Of a stretch of 64,000 nt of DNA, positions 7,684-18,070 are shown one piece after another; position 1 is the first letter of the stretch; the number at the start of each line of letters is the position of its first letter. Under the pieces are notes generated by a model. That model was not told the DNA's origin, did not search any database, and saw only the letters and a list, made by a program, of their open reading frames with translations. A program made the position numbers and the translations under genes. The stretch comes from an uncultured Bacteroidales bacterium (lineage in GTDB: Bacteria > Bacteroidota > Bacteroidia > Bacteroidales > WCHB1-69). The stretch is from the NCBI GenBank assembly GCA_900315245.1, contig OMYJ01000014.1, positions 1-64,000 on the forward strand, in the 5' to 3' direction.

Positions 7684-9009
7684 GTGAACCGTAAACCGCA
7701 AACGTTGAACCGCGAAATCCTGCGCATTTCCATTCCAAGTATTATAACGAACATCACGGTGCCGTTGCTCGGCATGGTGGATGTGGCGATTGTCGGACAT
7801 ATCGGCAATGCCTCCTATATTGCGGCCATTGCGCTCGGCACAATGGTCTTCAACCTGATTTACTGGAATTTCGGCTTTTTGCGGATGGGCACTTCGGGCA
7901 TGACGGCCCAAGCGTATGGTGCCGAAGACAAAACAGAGTATCTTAACGTGTTGGTGCGTGGCATGGTCATCGCCCTCTCGGTGGCGGCCTTGCTGATTGC
8001 GCTGCAATATCCGATCGCGTTGTTTTGCAAACGGTGGATTCAAACTTCGCCGGAAACGATAGGGCTGATGCTCACCTATTTCTATATCCGGATTTGGGCG
8101 GCACCGGCCACCATCAGCCTGTATGTGCTGAAAGGGTGGTTCCTCGGCATGCAGAACGCAGCCTCCCCGATGTGGATTGCCACGTTGCTGAATGTGGTCA
8201 ACATCATCTGCAGCCTCCTGTTTGTCTATGTCTTCGATGCGGGTATCGCTGGCGTGGCGTGGGGCACCGTGATGGCGCAATACAGCGGGCTGCTGCTCGC
8301 CCTAATCATCTGGGTTCGCCGATACGGGCATCTCTGGAAGGATATCCGCTGGCGTGCCGCGCTGCATCTGCGCAAAATGCTCCGCTTCTTCCAGGTGAAC
8401 GCCGACATCTTCCTCCGCTCGCTCTGCCTGATAGCGGTCTTCACGTTCATCCCGTACATTTCCGCCACTATGGGAGAGGAAATCTTGGCCGCCAACACCC
8501 TGCTGATGCAGCTGTTCACGCTCACCTCCTACGTGATGGACGGTTTCGCCTACGCGGGCGAGTCGATTGTGGGCAAGTATGTGGGCGCACAGGAACCGGC
8601 AAAGCTACGGCTGACTGTCCGCTATCTGCTTTATTGGGGAATTGGATTGGCGGTTTTGTTCACGTTAATGTTCGTGTTTTTCGGGGAAGGACTGCTGCGT
8701 GTCTTGTCCAGCGATGAGACGGTGATTCAAACGGCCATGCAGTTTATGTTCTGGACGTACCTGCTGCCATTCACCGGTTTTGCTGCATTCATTTACGACG
8801 GCATCTATATCGGGGCCACCGCCACCGCCGCCATGCGCAATGTGATGTTCGTGGCCACCGCGGTCTTCTTCATCCTCTATTACGCGCTTGCCGCCGTCTG
8901 GCATAACAACGCCCTCTGGTTCGCCTTTATCTTCTTCCTGATTTTTAGAGGGTTGCTGATGCTGATTGGACAACGGAGATTTGTCTTTTCTACAGTGAAT
9001 AGTGATTAG
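7684..9009 (+). CDS. MATE family efflux transporter (DinF-like)
   Basis: A 441-residue inner-membrane protein with about twelve hydrophobic helices. The conserved MATE N terminus LNREILRISIPSIITNITVPLLGMVDVAIVGHIG is present, and it should export organic cations or drugs in exchange for Na+ or H+. No ATG is available, because the only upstream one (7663) runs into a stop; GTG at 7684 is the likely start. That GTG and the first nine codons lie in a heptamer-periodic stretch (GTGAACC, GTAAACC, GCAAACG, TTGAACC). The last codons, VNSD-stop, lie in another array (8995-9036). Both ends of the gene thus appear remodelled by repeats. The protein core looks intact. Confidence 0.92.
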   Translation: MNRKPQTLNREILRISIPSIITNITVPLLGMVDVAIVGHIGNASYIAAIALGTMVFNLIYWNFGFLRMGTSGMTAQAYGAEDKTEYLNVLVRGMVIALSVAALLIALQYPIALFCKRWIQTSPETIGLMLTYFYIRIWAAPATISLYVLKGWFLGMQNAASPMWIATLLNVVNIICSLLFVYVFDAGIAGVAWGTVMAQYSGLLLALIIWVRRYGHLWKDIRWRAALHLRKMLRFFQVNADIFLRSLCLIAVFTFIPYISATMGEEILAANTLLMQLFTLTSYVMDGFAYAGESIVGKYVGAQEPAKLRLTVRYLLYWGIGLAVLFTLMFVFFGEGLLRVLSSDETVIQTAMQFMFWTYLLPFTGFAAFIYDGIYIGATATAAMRNVMFVATAVFFILYYALAAVWHNNALWFAFIFFLIFRGLLMLIGQRRFVFSTVNSD

Positions 9010-9036
9010 TGATTGGTGAATAGTGATTAGTAAGAG
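8995..9036. repeat. Heptamer array GTGAATA/GTGATTA covering the MATE stop codon
   Basis: Six heptamers: GTGAATA, GTGATTA, GTGATTG, GTGAATA, GTGATTA, GTAAGAG. The stop codon TAG (9007-9009) spans units two and three. Confidence 0.85.
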
Positions 9037-9422
9037 AGTGTCGGGGGATGCCCTCTTTCGGTTTTTCCTGCACTGGTGGATTTTCGTGTTTCGTTAATCT
9101 TTGTGCTGGCGAGTCCGAGGTTCCGTTTGGCCGGTCAAGGTGTCGCTTTAATGTTTTGTTGTGGGTGTCGGAAATTCGTGTCGTTTCCGGTTTGGGAGGG
9201 AGACCAAACGGAATGGTTCATTTGTTGTTCGAGACGGTTTCCTTGTCCGGTGCGTTCGTGAAGACAACCGCGTTAGCGGTTGCATGTCTGTGGCCGGATT
9301 GGGGGCGCGAATCCATCATCGGAGGATGGTGCAGTTCTTGCGAAACAAAATTATTGTTATGGTCATAGTAATAGTCATAGTCATAGTTATCGTAAAACTG
9401 CCATTTTGTCAGTAAGATTCTC
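9037..9422. other. Intergenic region before clpB
   Basis: No credible gene. Short open frames here lack family similarity and overlap a palindromic element. The stretch holds the AACCGCGTTAGCGGTT element (9266-9308), a short hexamer run of ATAGTC type (about 9357-9391), and then the clpB promoter. Confidence 0.7.
9266..9308. repeat. Palindromic AACCGCGTTAGCGGTT element
   Basis: A 6-bp-arm palindrome AACCGC-GTTA-GCGGTT is followed by GCATGTCTGTGGCCGGAT and a G-rich end. The same palindrome plus tail recurs at 22582-22624 with few changes, so it is a dispersed REP-like element. Confidence 0.75.
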
Positions 9423-9440
9423 TTGGCAAAATAATTGCTG
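9423..9440 (+). promoter_or_regulatory. Sigma-54-type (-24/-12) promoter of clpB
   Basis: TTGGCAAAATAATTGCTG contains GG (9425-9426) and GC (9437-9438) separated by exactly ten bases, in the context TGGCA-N6-TTGCT. This matches the RpoN consensus. The start codon is 36 bases downstream, and an unusually strong ribosome-binding site AAAGGAG (about 9461-9467) precedes it. No TAnnTTTG box is present here. An upstream activator site was not recognised. Confidence 0.6.
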
Positions 9441-9475
9441 AATGAGGGGCGTTTTATAAGAAAGGAGAAAACAAT

Positions 9476-12063
<2,588 letters not shown>

Positions 12064-12073
<10 letters not shown>

Positions 12074-12123
12074 GCAAAAAAAAAAGCGGCGAATTCGCCG
12101 CTTTTTTTTTTGCTTATTTCTTA
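12064..12123. terminator. Bidirectional terminator: perfect 60-bp palindrome
   Basis: The stem GCGGC-GAATTC-GCCGC is flanked by ten A on the left and ten T on the right, then by mirrored AAGAAATAAGC / GCTTATTTCTT. The symmetry is perfect from 12064 to 12123 around 12093.5. It covers the clpB stop (12071-12073) and ends exactly on the stop codon of the convergent T9SS gene (12121-12123). Confidence 0.9.
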
Positions 12124-13809
12124 CCGCTTCACGAACTTCGTTGTCACGCAGTTCTTTCCATCGCTCAGGCGCAGGAAATAGCTGCCGGCGGCGAGGCTTT
12201 GCGTGTTCATTTCGATTTGGTTGTCACTGACGGCTTGTGTGCGGACCAGTTTTCCGTTGATGTCATAAACGGCCATGCTCGTCACTTGGAAGCTGTTGGT
12301 GCGCAGCGAAACAGTGAGTTTGTCGCTGACGGGGTTCGGGTAGATGTTGATGTCGTTTTCTGTGAGATATTGCGGGAGGCCGGTGGTGAAATCGTTCATG
12401 CTGCGAGGCACGATGTAATAGCGGTAGTCAAGGTAGGTGCTGCCGATTTTGCTGGTGGCGAAGTTGAAGCCGGTGATGTTGACGGTTCCCGTGGGAATGT
12501 CGGCTCCGATGGTGTTAGCGTCTTGGAAATAGGGATAAACAGCATTTGCAGTGACACCGTCTTGGGTGATTTCGTACGTGTTAAGAACGGCGAAAGATCC
12601 CGGGGTGTTGAATGTCACATTGTTCAGCTGGATAAGCTCTGCCTGATGCTGAATCATGAAGTCTGGGTCGTTAAGTTGTTGCAAGGTGATGGTCAGCGGG
12701 GTGACATCTTGATAGATTTCAATCACCGGACTGTGGGGTTGTGTGGGCTTGAACTCCAGGAAACCGTAATAGTTGGTCAGGGTGCCGTAGATGTCTTTCA
12801 CTTTGTCGCCGACTTCGAGAGCACCAAGAATGTTGCTGGGGTCGTAAACGAGAATGGCGCCGGTGGCGTCTTGCAGCACTTTCTGGTTGTTATATGAGGC
12901 AATGGCGGTGACAATCACTTCTCCGGAGAGCTTGTACTCGACATTGGAAGAGTTGTTGACGGAAACATCCGTGTAGTCCAGTTTTGAGCGCAGTTCAGCG
13001 ATGTTGGCCACTTGGAATTCGGAAGAGACACCGTATGTGAATGTGACCGTGTCGGGTGTCATCATGTTGCCATTTGCATCGGCCACGTTGTGGACAATCA
13101 AAGTGTAGTCGTTACCTTCGGTGAAGGCGGGGGAGACGGTCAAAGTGACCACGCTGCCGTTCAATGTGGCTGCAGTGACGGAAATGCCATTGTTGATGGA
13201 GTAGTTGGTGACATTCTGCGCTGTGGATTGGTCAAGAATTTCGTTGAAAGTGACTGCCAAAGAGTTCTCCGAAGGATTGACATTCGCCACGAACGGTCCA
13301 ATGGTGTCGGGACCCATCGGTTGAGAGGTGATCAGCACATTGTCAAGGAAGAAACGGCCGCGATTGTCCTGGAAACCTTGGAACTTGATGGTGGTGGCAG
13401 AGGTGCCGCCGGAAAGCGGTACGGAAAAAGTCTGGAAAGCCGAGGTGCTGAGCCCTTCCACCGTGTAAGGAATATCGTTGACAACCACGAAGAGACTGGT
13501 GGCATCGCCATTCCATGCTTTCGCATCAAAGGTGACCACAAATTGGCCGTTATTGCCGGAGAGGTCAAGTGCAGGTGTTTGGATATAGCCAGCAAGGGTG
13601 GATTTACCGACCTTCACCTTCCCAGTGCTCGGATACACCCAGTCACCGACCCATCCGGGAACTTGCGTGTAATCGTCCAGGTGACTTGTGATAGTGGAAC
13701 TGCTGCTGTCCGTGATGGCGGAGAAATCCTCGCTCAGGACTACGGTTTGCGCGTTCAGCCCGAAAATACCGAACAGAACGGTCAACAAAAGTAAACTTAA
13801 TTTCTTCAT
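12121..13809 (-). CDS. T9SS-exported multidomain surface protein
   Basis: A 562-residue exported protein. The signal peptide spans residues 1-20 (ending GLNAQ). A jelly-roll-like domain of choice-of-anchor J type follows (about 25-165, DNRGRFFLDNVLITS). Next is an SbsA-like Ig domain (about 170-265, VANVNPSENSLAVTFNEILD), then an OB-fold-like segment (about 275-390, YKLSGEVIVTAI ... GDKVKDIYGTL) as found in Bacteroidota surface nucleases and lipoproteins. The last 75 residues are a type A T9SS sorting domain (IYPNPVSDKLTV ... SYFLRLSDGKNCVTTKFVKR). No catalytic motif is visible, so adhesion or binding is the likeliest role. It converges with clpB and shares its terminator. Confidence 0.85.
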   Translation of the reverse strand: MKKLSLLLLTVLFGIFGLNAQTVVLSEDFSAITDSSSSTITSHLDDYTQVPGWVGDWVYPSTGKVKVGKSTLAGYIQTPALDLSGNNGQFVVTFDAKAWNGDATSLFVVVNDIPYTVEGLSTSAFQTFSVPLSGGTSATTIKFQGFQDNRGRFFLDNVLITSQPMGPDTIGPFVANVNPSENSLAVTFNEILDQSTAQNVTNYSINNGISVTAATLNGSVVTLTVSPAFTEGNDYTLIVHNVADANGNMMTPDTVTFTYGVSSEFQVANIAELRSKLDYTDVSVNNSSNVEYKLSGEVIVTAIASYNNQKVLQDATGAILVYDPSNILGALEVGDKVKDIYGTLTNYYGFLEFKPTQPHSPVIEIYQDVTPLTITLQQLNDPDFMIQHQAELIQLNNVTFNTPGSFAVLNTYEITQDGVTANAVYPYFQDANTIGADIPTGTVNITGFNFATSKIGSTYLDYRYYIVPRSMNDFTTGLPQYLTENDINIYPNPVSDKLTVSLRTNSFQVTSMAVYDINGKLVRTQAVSDNQIEMNTQSLAAGSYFLRLSDGKNCVTTKFVKR

Positions 13810-13856
13810 ATTGCTACAATTTAATTTTAAGAATTTTTTCTTAATTTTTGAACCTG

Positions 13857-13864
13857 CAAAAATA
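13857..13864 (-). promoter_or_regulatory. -7 box TATTTTTG of the T9SS gene
   Basis: TAnnTTTG match on the minus strand, about 48 bases upstream of the ATG at 13809. Confidence 0.65.
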
Positions 13865-13922
13865 TAAAAAATGTGGTCGGATGGGATAGGAAATGTGAGT
13901 GAAAAATTTTTTCAAAAAAAAT

Positions 13923-13944
13923 AGTACTTTGCAATACAAGGTAT
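13923..13944 (+). promoter_or_regulatory. Putative PadR operator
   Basis: GTACTTTG and CAAGGTAT form an inverted repeat with a 5-base centre CAATA and one mismatch. It lies just upstream of the padR -7 box. PadR regulators bind such GTAC-type dyads and commonly repress their own operon; autoregulation here is inferred from position. Confidence 0.55.
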
Positions 13945-13955
13945 TAAAAATTTTG

Positions 13956-13963
13956 TATTTTTG
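13956..13963 (+). promoter_or_regulatory. -7 box TATTTTTG of the PadR operon
   Basis: TAnnTTTG match 27 bases before the padR ATG. The frame upstream of that ATG is open only because it runs through this promoter. Confidence 0.7.
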
Positions 13964-13990
13964 CCGCGTAGAATTTTAAAGCAAGAAACG

Positions 13991-14329
13991 ATGAACATCA
14001 ATGCGGAAAATGTGAAATCTCAGATGCGGAAGGGGTATTTGGAATACTGCATCCTTTTGATTATCAACAAAAAGCCTGCTTATGTCTCGGATATAATCAA
14101 CGAATTGAAGGAGGCGAAGATGATTGTGGTTGAAGGCACGCTTTATCCGCTCCTTTCGCGCTTGAAAAACAACGGGATACTGCAATATGAATGGCAGGAG
14201 TCTGTCTCCGGCCCTCCGCGCAAGTATTACGAGCTTACCGAAGCCGGCAAATCATTCCTCGCCGAACTGGAATCCGGATGGGAGGAGCTGAGGGATGCGG
14301 TGGAGCATCTGAAGAATGCTGAATGCTGA
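13991..14329 (+). CDS. PadR family transcriptional regulator
   Basis: A 112-residue winged-helix repressor. The core reads MRKGYLEYCILLIINKKPAYVSDIINELKEA..VVEGTLYPLLSRLKNNGILQYEW...GPPRKYYELTEAGKSFL, the classic PadR helix-turn-helix and wing. The start is the ATG at 13991, because the longer frame begins inside the -7 box. It heads the PspC and MacAB-TolC-like genes and probably represses them through the dyad at 13923-13944. Its last codons (Asn-Ala-Glu-Cys-stop) are encoded by a GAATGCT heptamer array, so the native C terminus has probably been altered. Confidence 0.92.
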   Translation: MNINAENVKSQMRKGYLEYCILLIINKKPAYVSDIINELKEAKMIVVEGTLYPLLSRLKNNGILQYEWQESVSGPPRKYYELTEAGKSFLAELESGWEELRDAVEHLKNAEC

Positions 14330-14376
14330 ATTATGAATGCTGAATGCTGAATGAAGAATGTAGAATGAAGAATGAT
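14314..14376. repeat. Nine-heptamer array covering the padR stop
   Basis: GAATGCT, GAATGCT, GAATTAT, GAATGCT, GAATGCT, GAATGAA, GAATGTA, GAATGAA, GAATGAT, without interruption. The padR stop TGA (14327-14329) bridges units two and three. Confidence 0.9.
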
Positions 14377-14396
14377 GGTACGAAAAAGCCCCAATT

Positions 14397-14433
14397 CCCC
14401 CCTTTAGGGGGGATGCCAGCAGGGCAGGGGGGT
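14397..14433. repeat. CCCCCCTTTAGGGGGG dispersed repeat
   Basis: A 6-bp-arm hairpin CCCCCC-TTTA-GGGGGG is followed by ATGCCAGCAGGGCAGGGGGG. It sits between padR and the PspC gene. Confidence 0.85.
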
Positions 14434-14463
14434 AAAAATCCAACGAATAGATAAAAACGTAAT

Positions 14464-15678
14464 ATGAAAAAGACCGTAACAATCAATCTTGGCGGGGTCG
14501 TCTTCAACATCGATGACGACGCTTGCGATCGGCTGAGTCAGTATCTCGCCGACATTGAAAAACGTTTTCCCGAAGAGGAACGCGCAGAAATTATCCGCGA
14601 CATCGAAGAACGTATGGCGGAACTCCTGAACTTTAAGCTCCAGAATCGCAATGTGGTGGAAATCCACGATGTGGAGGAGGTGATAGAGGTCATCGGGCAA
14701 CCAGAGCAGTTTGATGACGAGAGTGGGGTGGGGCAACCGGATGGTGGCACCTCCGCGGACAGCGGAACAACAGCAAATTCCGGTCGGACAACGGAACGTC
14801 AGCCGCGTCGTCCGCGCAAACTCTACCGCAACAGCAATGACCGCATGGTGAGCGGTGTGGCGAGCGGGCTTGCCGCCTATTTCGACATCGACCCAGCCAT
14901 CACCCGGATTCTTTTCATCGTCCTCACCCTCATCAGTTTCGGCTGGGGCATCCTCGTCTATCTGGTCATGCTCATCATCATGCCGGAAGCCAAAACCAAA
15001 GCCCAGTTTCTTGAGATGCAGGGTATAGAACCCACTTTGGAGAACATCGATAATTTCCATCAGGAGCCCAACACCCGAAGTGATGGTTCAAATACCTTAG
15101 GCAAAATATTGAAAATCTGTCTGATAGTGGTTGGTATTATTATAGGTTCAAGTCTTGCCGTGGCCGTTTTAGGCATCTTCATTGCCATGTTCGTGGCTTT
15201 GCTGACGCATGCGCCCGGCACGTTCGGTAACGCCATCGACATGGGGTTGTTAGGCAGCTGCGCCCTCTTCCTGCTCTGCCCCGTCATCGGCATCGCGGTG
15301 TTGTGCGTGCGTGCCGCTAACGGCGAACGCAAACACAAATGGGTCGGCTGGACCTTGTTGGCGGTATGGCTTCTGAGTCTGTTCGGCATCATCGGCTTCG
15401 GCATCGAGATGGACAAGCGCGATGATATCGGGAAACGTCTTGAGCGCACCGGCGAGCAATGGGAACGCTGGTTCGAAGACCACGACTACATCAGCACCGA
15501 CAGCTACTACGGCACCAAAGAACTCGACAGCATCATTGATCCCGTCCTCGACGAACTCCGCGACGAAAACACCTCCTACGACATCACTATCCACACTAAT
15601 CCCGACAAAGGCGTGAATTTACATATCAGTGGCAATAAAAAGAGTGATAGTACGTTAATAAAAACTGATAGTATTTAG
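14464..15678 (+). CDS. PspC-domain membrane protein
   Basis: A 404-residue protein in the usual Bacteroidota PadR-PspC pair. Residues 1-80 are a small acidic helical domain (KTVTINLGGVVFNIDDDACDRL...EERMAELL) found at the N terminus of these proteins. A Ser/Gly/Arg linker follows, then the PspC domain (about 120-180: RKLYRNSNDRMVSGVASGLAAYFDIDPAITRILFI..) with its transmembrane helix. Three further hydrophobic helices follow at about 215-315. A charged C-terminal tail ends the protein. PspC domains take part in envelope-stress sensing; here it may link membrane state to PadR and the export operon, which is inference. The stop codon falls in a TTTAGCT heptamer array. Confidence 0.88.
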   Translation: MKKTVTINLGGVVFNIDDDACDRLSQYLADIEKRFPEEERAEIIRDIEERMAELLNFKLQNRNVVEIHDVEEVIEVIGQPEQFDDESGVGQPDGGTSADSGTTANSGRTTERQPRRPRKLYRNSNDRMVSGVASGLAAYFDIDPAITRILFIVLTLISFGWGILVYLVMLIIMPEAKTKAQFLEMQGIEPTLENIDNFHQEPNTRSDGSNTLGKILKICLIVVGIIIGSSLAVAVLGIFIAMFVALLTHAPGTFGNAIDMGLLGSCALFLLCPVIGIAVLCVRAANGERKHKWVGWTLLAVWLLSLFGIIGFGIEMDKRDDIGKRLERTGEQWERWFEDHDYISTDSYYGTKELDSIIDPVLDELRDENTSYDITIHTNPDKGVNLHISGNKKSDSTLIKTDSI

Positions 15679-15727
15679 CTTTTAGCTTTTAGCTGTTGGC
15701 TTTTAGCTAACAGCCAACAACCAACAG
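15674..15727. repeat. Heptamer array (TTTAGCT/GTTGGCT/AACAGCC) covering the PspC-gene stop
   Basis: TTTAGCT three times, GTTGGCT, TTTAGCT, then AACAGCC, AACAACC, AACAG. The stop TAG (15676-15678) lies in the first unit. The second half is nearly the complement of the first, so the array could fold. Confidence 0.85.
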
Positions 15728-15734
15728 TTTCATC

Positions 15735-16457
15735 ATGTTAATCGACCTCCACAACATCCATAAAACCTACGACAACGGCCAGCCCTTGCACGTGCTGAAG
15801 GGCATCGACCTCGGGATTGGCGAGGGTGAGTTCGTCTCCATCATGGGGGCATCCGGCTCGGGAAAATCCACGCTGCTGAACATCCTCGGCATCCTCGACA
15901 ACTACGACGAAGGGGAATACTGGTTGGACGGCAAGCTCATCAAAAACCTGAGCGAAAAGGAGGCGGCGCACTACCGCAACAGGATGATTGGATTCGTGTT
16001 CCAGTCGTTCAACCTCATCAACTTCAAGACGGCGGTGGAGAACGTGGAGCTGCCATTGTACTACCAAGGGGTGAGTCGCAAGAAGCGCAACGAGTTGGCC
16101 ATGCACTTCCTGGAGCATTTCGGCTTGGCGGACTGGGCCACGCACTACCCCAACGAGTTGTCGGGCGGGCAGAAGCAGCGTGTGGCCATCGCGCGAGCGC
16201 TCATCACGCAGCCGCGCATTCTGCTGGCCGACGAGCCCACCGGTGCCCTCGACTCCAAGACCTCCGTAGAGGTCATGGACCTGCTCACCGAGCTCAACCG
16301 CACCGAGAAGGTCACCATCATCGTGGTGACGCACGAGAGCGGCGTGGCCAACTGCACCGACAAGATCATCCACATCAAAGACGGCATCATCGGCGAGACA
16401 ACGCTCAACGAACAGCACAAGGCCTCGATTTTCGGCACCAGCACCATTATGAAATAG
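15735..16457 (+). CDS. ABC transporter ATPase, MacB/LolD type
   Basis: The nucleotide-binding subunit (240 residues) of a MacB-like exporter. Walker A is GASGSGKST (38-46), the Q-loop Gln is at 90, the signature is LSGGQ (142-146) and Walker B is ILLADEP with Glu167. VTHE supplies the switch His. It is followed four bases later by a FtsX-type permease. With the second permease, the MacA-like adaptor and the TolC-like channel it would form a tripartite ATP-driven export machine spanning both membranes. The substrate (peptide, lipoprotein or drug) cannot be told. Confidence 0.95.
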   Translation: MLIDLHNIHKTYDNGQPLHVLKGIDLGIGEGEFVSIMGASGSGKSTLLNILGILDNYDEGEYWLDGKLIKNLSEKEAAHYRNRMIGFVFQSFNLINFKTAVENVELPLYYQGVSRKKRNELAMHFLEHFGLADWATHYPNELSGGQKQRVAIARALITQPRILLADEPTGALDSKTSVEVMDLLTELNRTEKVTIIVVTHESGVANCTDKIIHIKDGIIGETTLNEQHKASIFGTSTIMK

Positions 16458-16461
16458 CACT

Positions 16462-17733
16462 ATGAACGATCTGTTGACAGAGATATGGGAATCCATCCGG
16501 CGCAACAAGCTGCGCACCGCCCTCACGGGTTTCGCGGTGGCGTGGGGCATCTTCATGCTCATTGTGCTCCTTGGCGCGGGCAACGGGCTGATGAACGCCT
16601 TCATGAACCAAGGGGAACACTTCGCCACCAACACGATGGCGGTGTTTGGTGGCGTCACCAGCAAACCCGCCAACGGCTATCAGACCGGTCGGCGCATTAA
16701 TCTCAACGACAAGGATGTGGCCATCACCCAAAGCGCCCTGTTTTCCGGGAATGTGGACAAGATTTCCCCTGAGCTCTTCAAAGGTCCTTATACGCTGGCC
16801 TTTAAAAGCCGACACACATCCGTTTATCTGAACGGTTGTTATCCCTCTTTGATGGAAATGAACAAGATTGAGATGCTGGAGGGTCGTTTTATCAACCAAA
16901 ATGACATAAAACAGCACCGGAAGTCCATTGTCTTGGCCGCTTCTCATGCCATTGAGTTGATGAATGGCGGCGAAGATTACGCCTCCCTGATTGGTAAGAC
17001 GGTGACCACCGACAACATCACGTGGGTGGTGGTAGGCGTCTATAAGACAGACCGCACGGCACAACGTGTGGAGGCTTTTGCACCGATCACGACCATGCAG
17101 ATGATCACGAATGACATCAACTATGTTGACCAGATCAACTTCTCCTTCCACGGATTGACGACCAAGGAAGAAAATGAGCAATTTGAGAAGACCTACCGTG
17201 CCGCGCTCAATCGGGCGCACAAAGCGGCTCCGGATGATGAAAGTTCCATCTGGATCTGGAACCGTTTCACCCAGAACATGCAGATGGACAAGGGGACGCA
17301 TTTCATCCGCACGGCGTTGTGGATTTTGGGCATCTTCACGCTGGTGGGTGGCATCGTGGGCGTCTCCAACATCATGCTGATCACCGTGAAAGAGCGCACC
17401 CGCGAGTTCGGCATCCGCAAGGCCATCGGCGCGTCACCGTGGGAGATCATGAAGCTGATTCTGGCGGAGAGCGTCTCCATCACCGCGCTGTTCGGTTACA
17501 TCGGGATGTTCCTCGGCATGGTGGCCTGTGAGGTGATGAAGATGACCGTGGGACAGTCGTCGGTGGAGTTCTTCGGCGAGACCGTCCAGCTGTTCGTCAA
17601 CCCGACCGTCGGGCTCGGCATCTCCGTCGGCGTCACCATCCTGCTGGTCATCGCCGGCACCCTCGCCGGCATCTCCCCCGCGATGAAAGCCGCAAGGATC
17701 CGACCCATTGAAGCGTTGAACGACGTTAACTAA
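16462..17733 (+). CDS. MacB-like ABC permease 1
   Basis: A 423-residue permease with the MacB/FtsX topology. Helix 1 is at about 20-45, a large periplasmic MacB-core domain spans 50-285, and three C-terminal helices lie at about 290-405. The cytoplasmic coupling motif VKERTREFGIRKAIGASPWEIM is clear. It lacks a fused ATPase, so it relies on the preceding gene. The second permease downstream is a paralogue, so the pump is probably a heterodimer. A perfect 14-heptamer array follows immediately after its stop. Confidence 0.93.
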   Translation: MNDLLTEIWESIRRNKLRTALTGFAVAWGIFMLIVLLGAGNGLMNAFMNQGEHFATNTMAVFGGVTSKPANGYQTGRRINLNDKDVAITQSALFSGNVDKISPELFKGPYTLAFKSRHTSVYLNGCYPSLMEMNKIEMLEGRFINQNDIKQHRKSIVLAASHAIELMNGGEDYASLIGKTVTTDNITWVVVGVYKTDRTAQRVEAFAPITTMQMITNDINYVDQINFSFHGLTTKEENEQFEKTYRAALNRAHKAAPDDESSIWIWNRFTQNMQMDKGTHFIRTALWILGIFTLVGGIVGVSNIMLITVKERTREFGIRKAIGASPWEIMKLILAESVSITALFGYIGMFLGMVACEVMKMTVGQSSVEFFGETVQLFVNPTVGLGISVGVTILLVIAGTLAGISPAMKAARIRPIEALNDVN

Positions 17734-17737
17734 TTAT

Positions 17738-17835
17738 GAATTATGAATGCTGAATTATGAATGCTGAATTATGAATGCTGAATTATGAATGCTGAATTAT
17801 GAATGCTGAATTATGAATGCTGAATTATGAATGCT
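17738..17835. repeat. Perfect array of 14 alternating heptamers
   Basis: GAATTAT and GAATGCT alternate seven times without a single error, making a 14-base unit. It begins four bases after the permease stop. Confidence 0.95.
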
Positions 17836-17844
17836 AGGACCATT

Positions 17845-18060
17845 CCCCCCTTTAGGGGGGATGCCCGCAGGGCAGGGGGGTAAACCCTTTTTTGGGGGGG
17901 ATGCCCGCAGGGCAGGGGGGTATGAAAACATATTCCTTGAGCAGCCCATTCCCCTTCTTTTAGAAGGGGTGCCCGCAGGGCGGGGTAGTTTTAGGGACAA
18001 GACGCGCGAAGCGCTAATAACCCCACACAAGCGCAGCGCAGTGTGGGGCGAGAACAGCGA
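17845..18060. repeat. Composite repeat: three CCCC-hairpins plus GTGTGGGG block
   Basis: A full CCCCCCTTTAGGGGGG copy (17845-17881) is followed by a half copy (17887-17921), a diverged copy (17950-17988) and a block with GACGCGCGAAGCGCTAATAA and CCCCACAC...GTGTGGGG (about 18021-18048). No gene is visible. Close relatives of the whole block fill the next two spacers. Confidence 0.85.
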
Positions 18061-18070
18061 CAAATAAGTT

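Noticed and set aside
9048..9415. Plus-strand frames of 61-106 codons before clpB
   Set aside because: They cross the palindromic element and a hexamer run; three frames overlap with no family signal.
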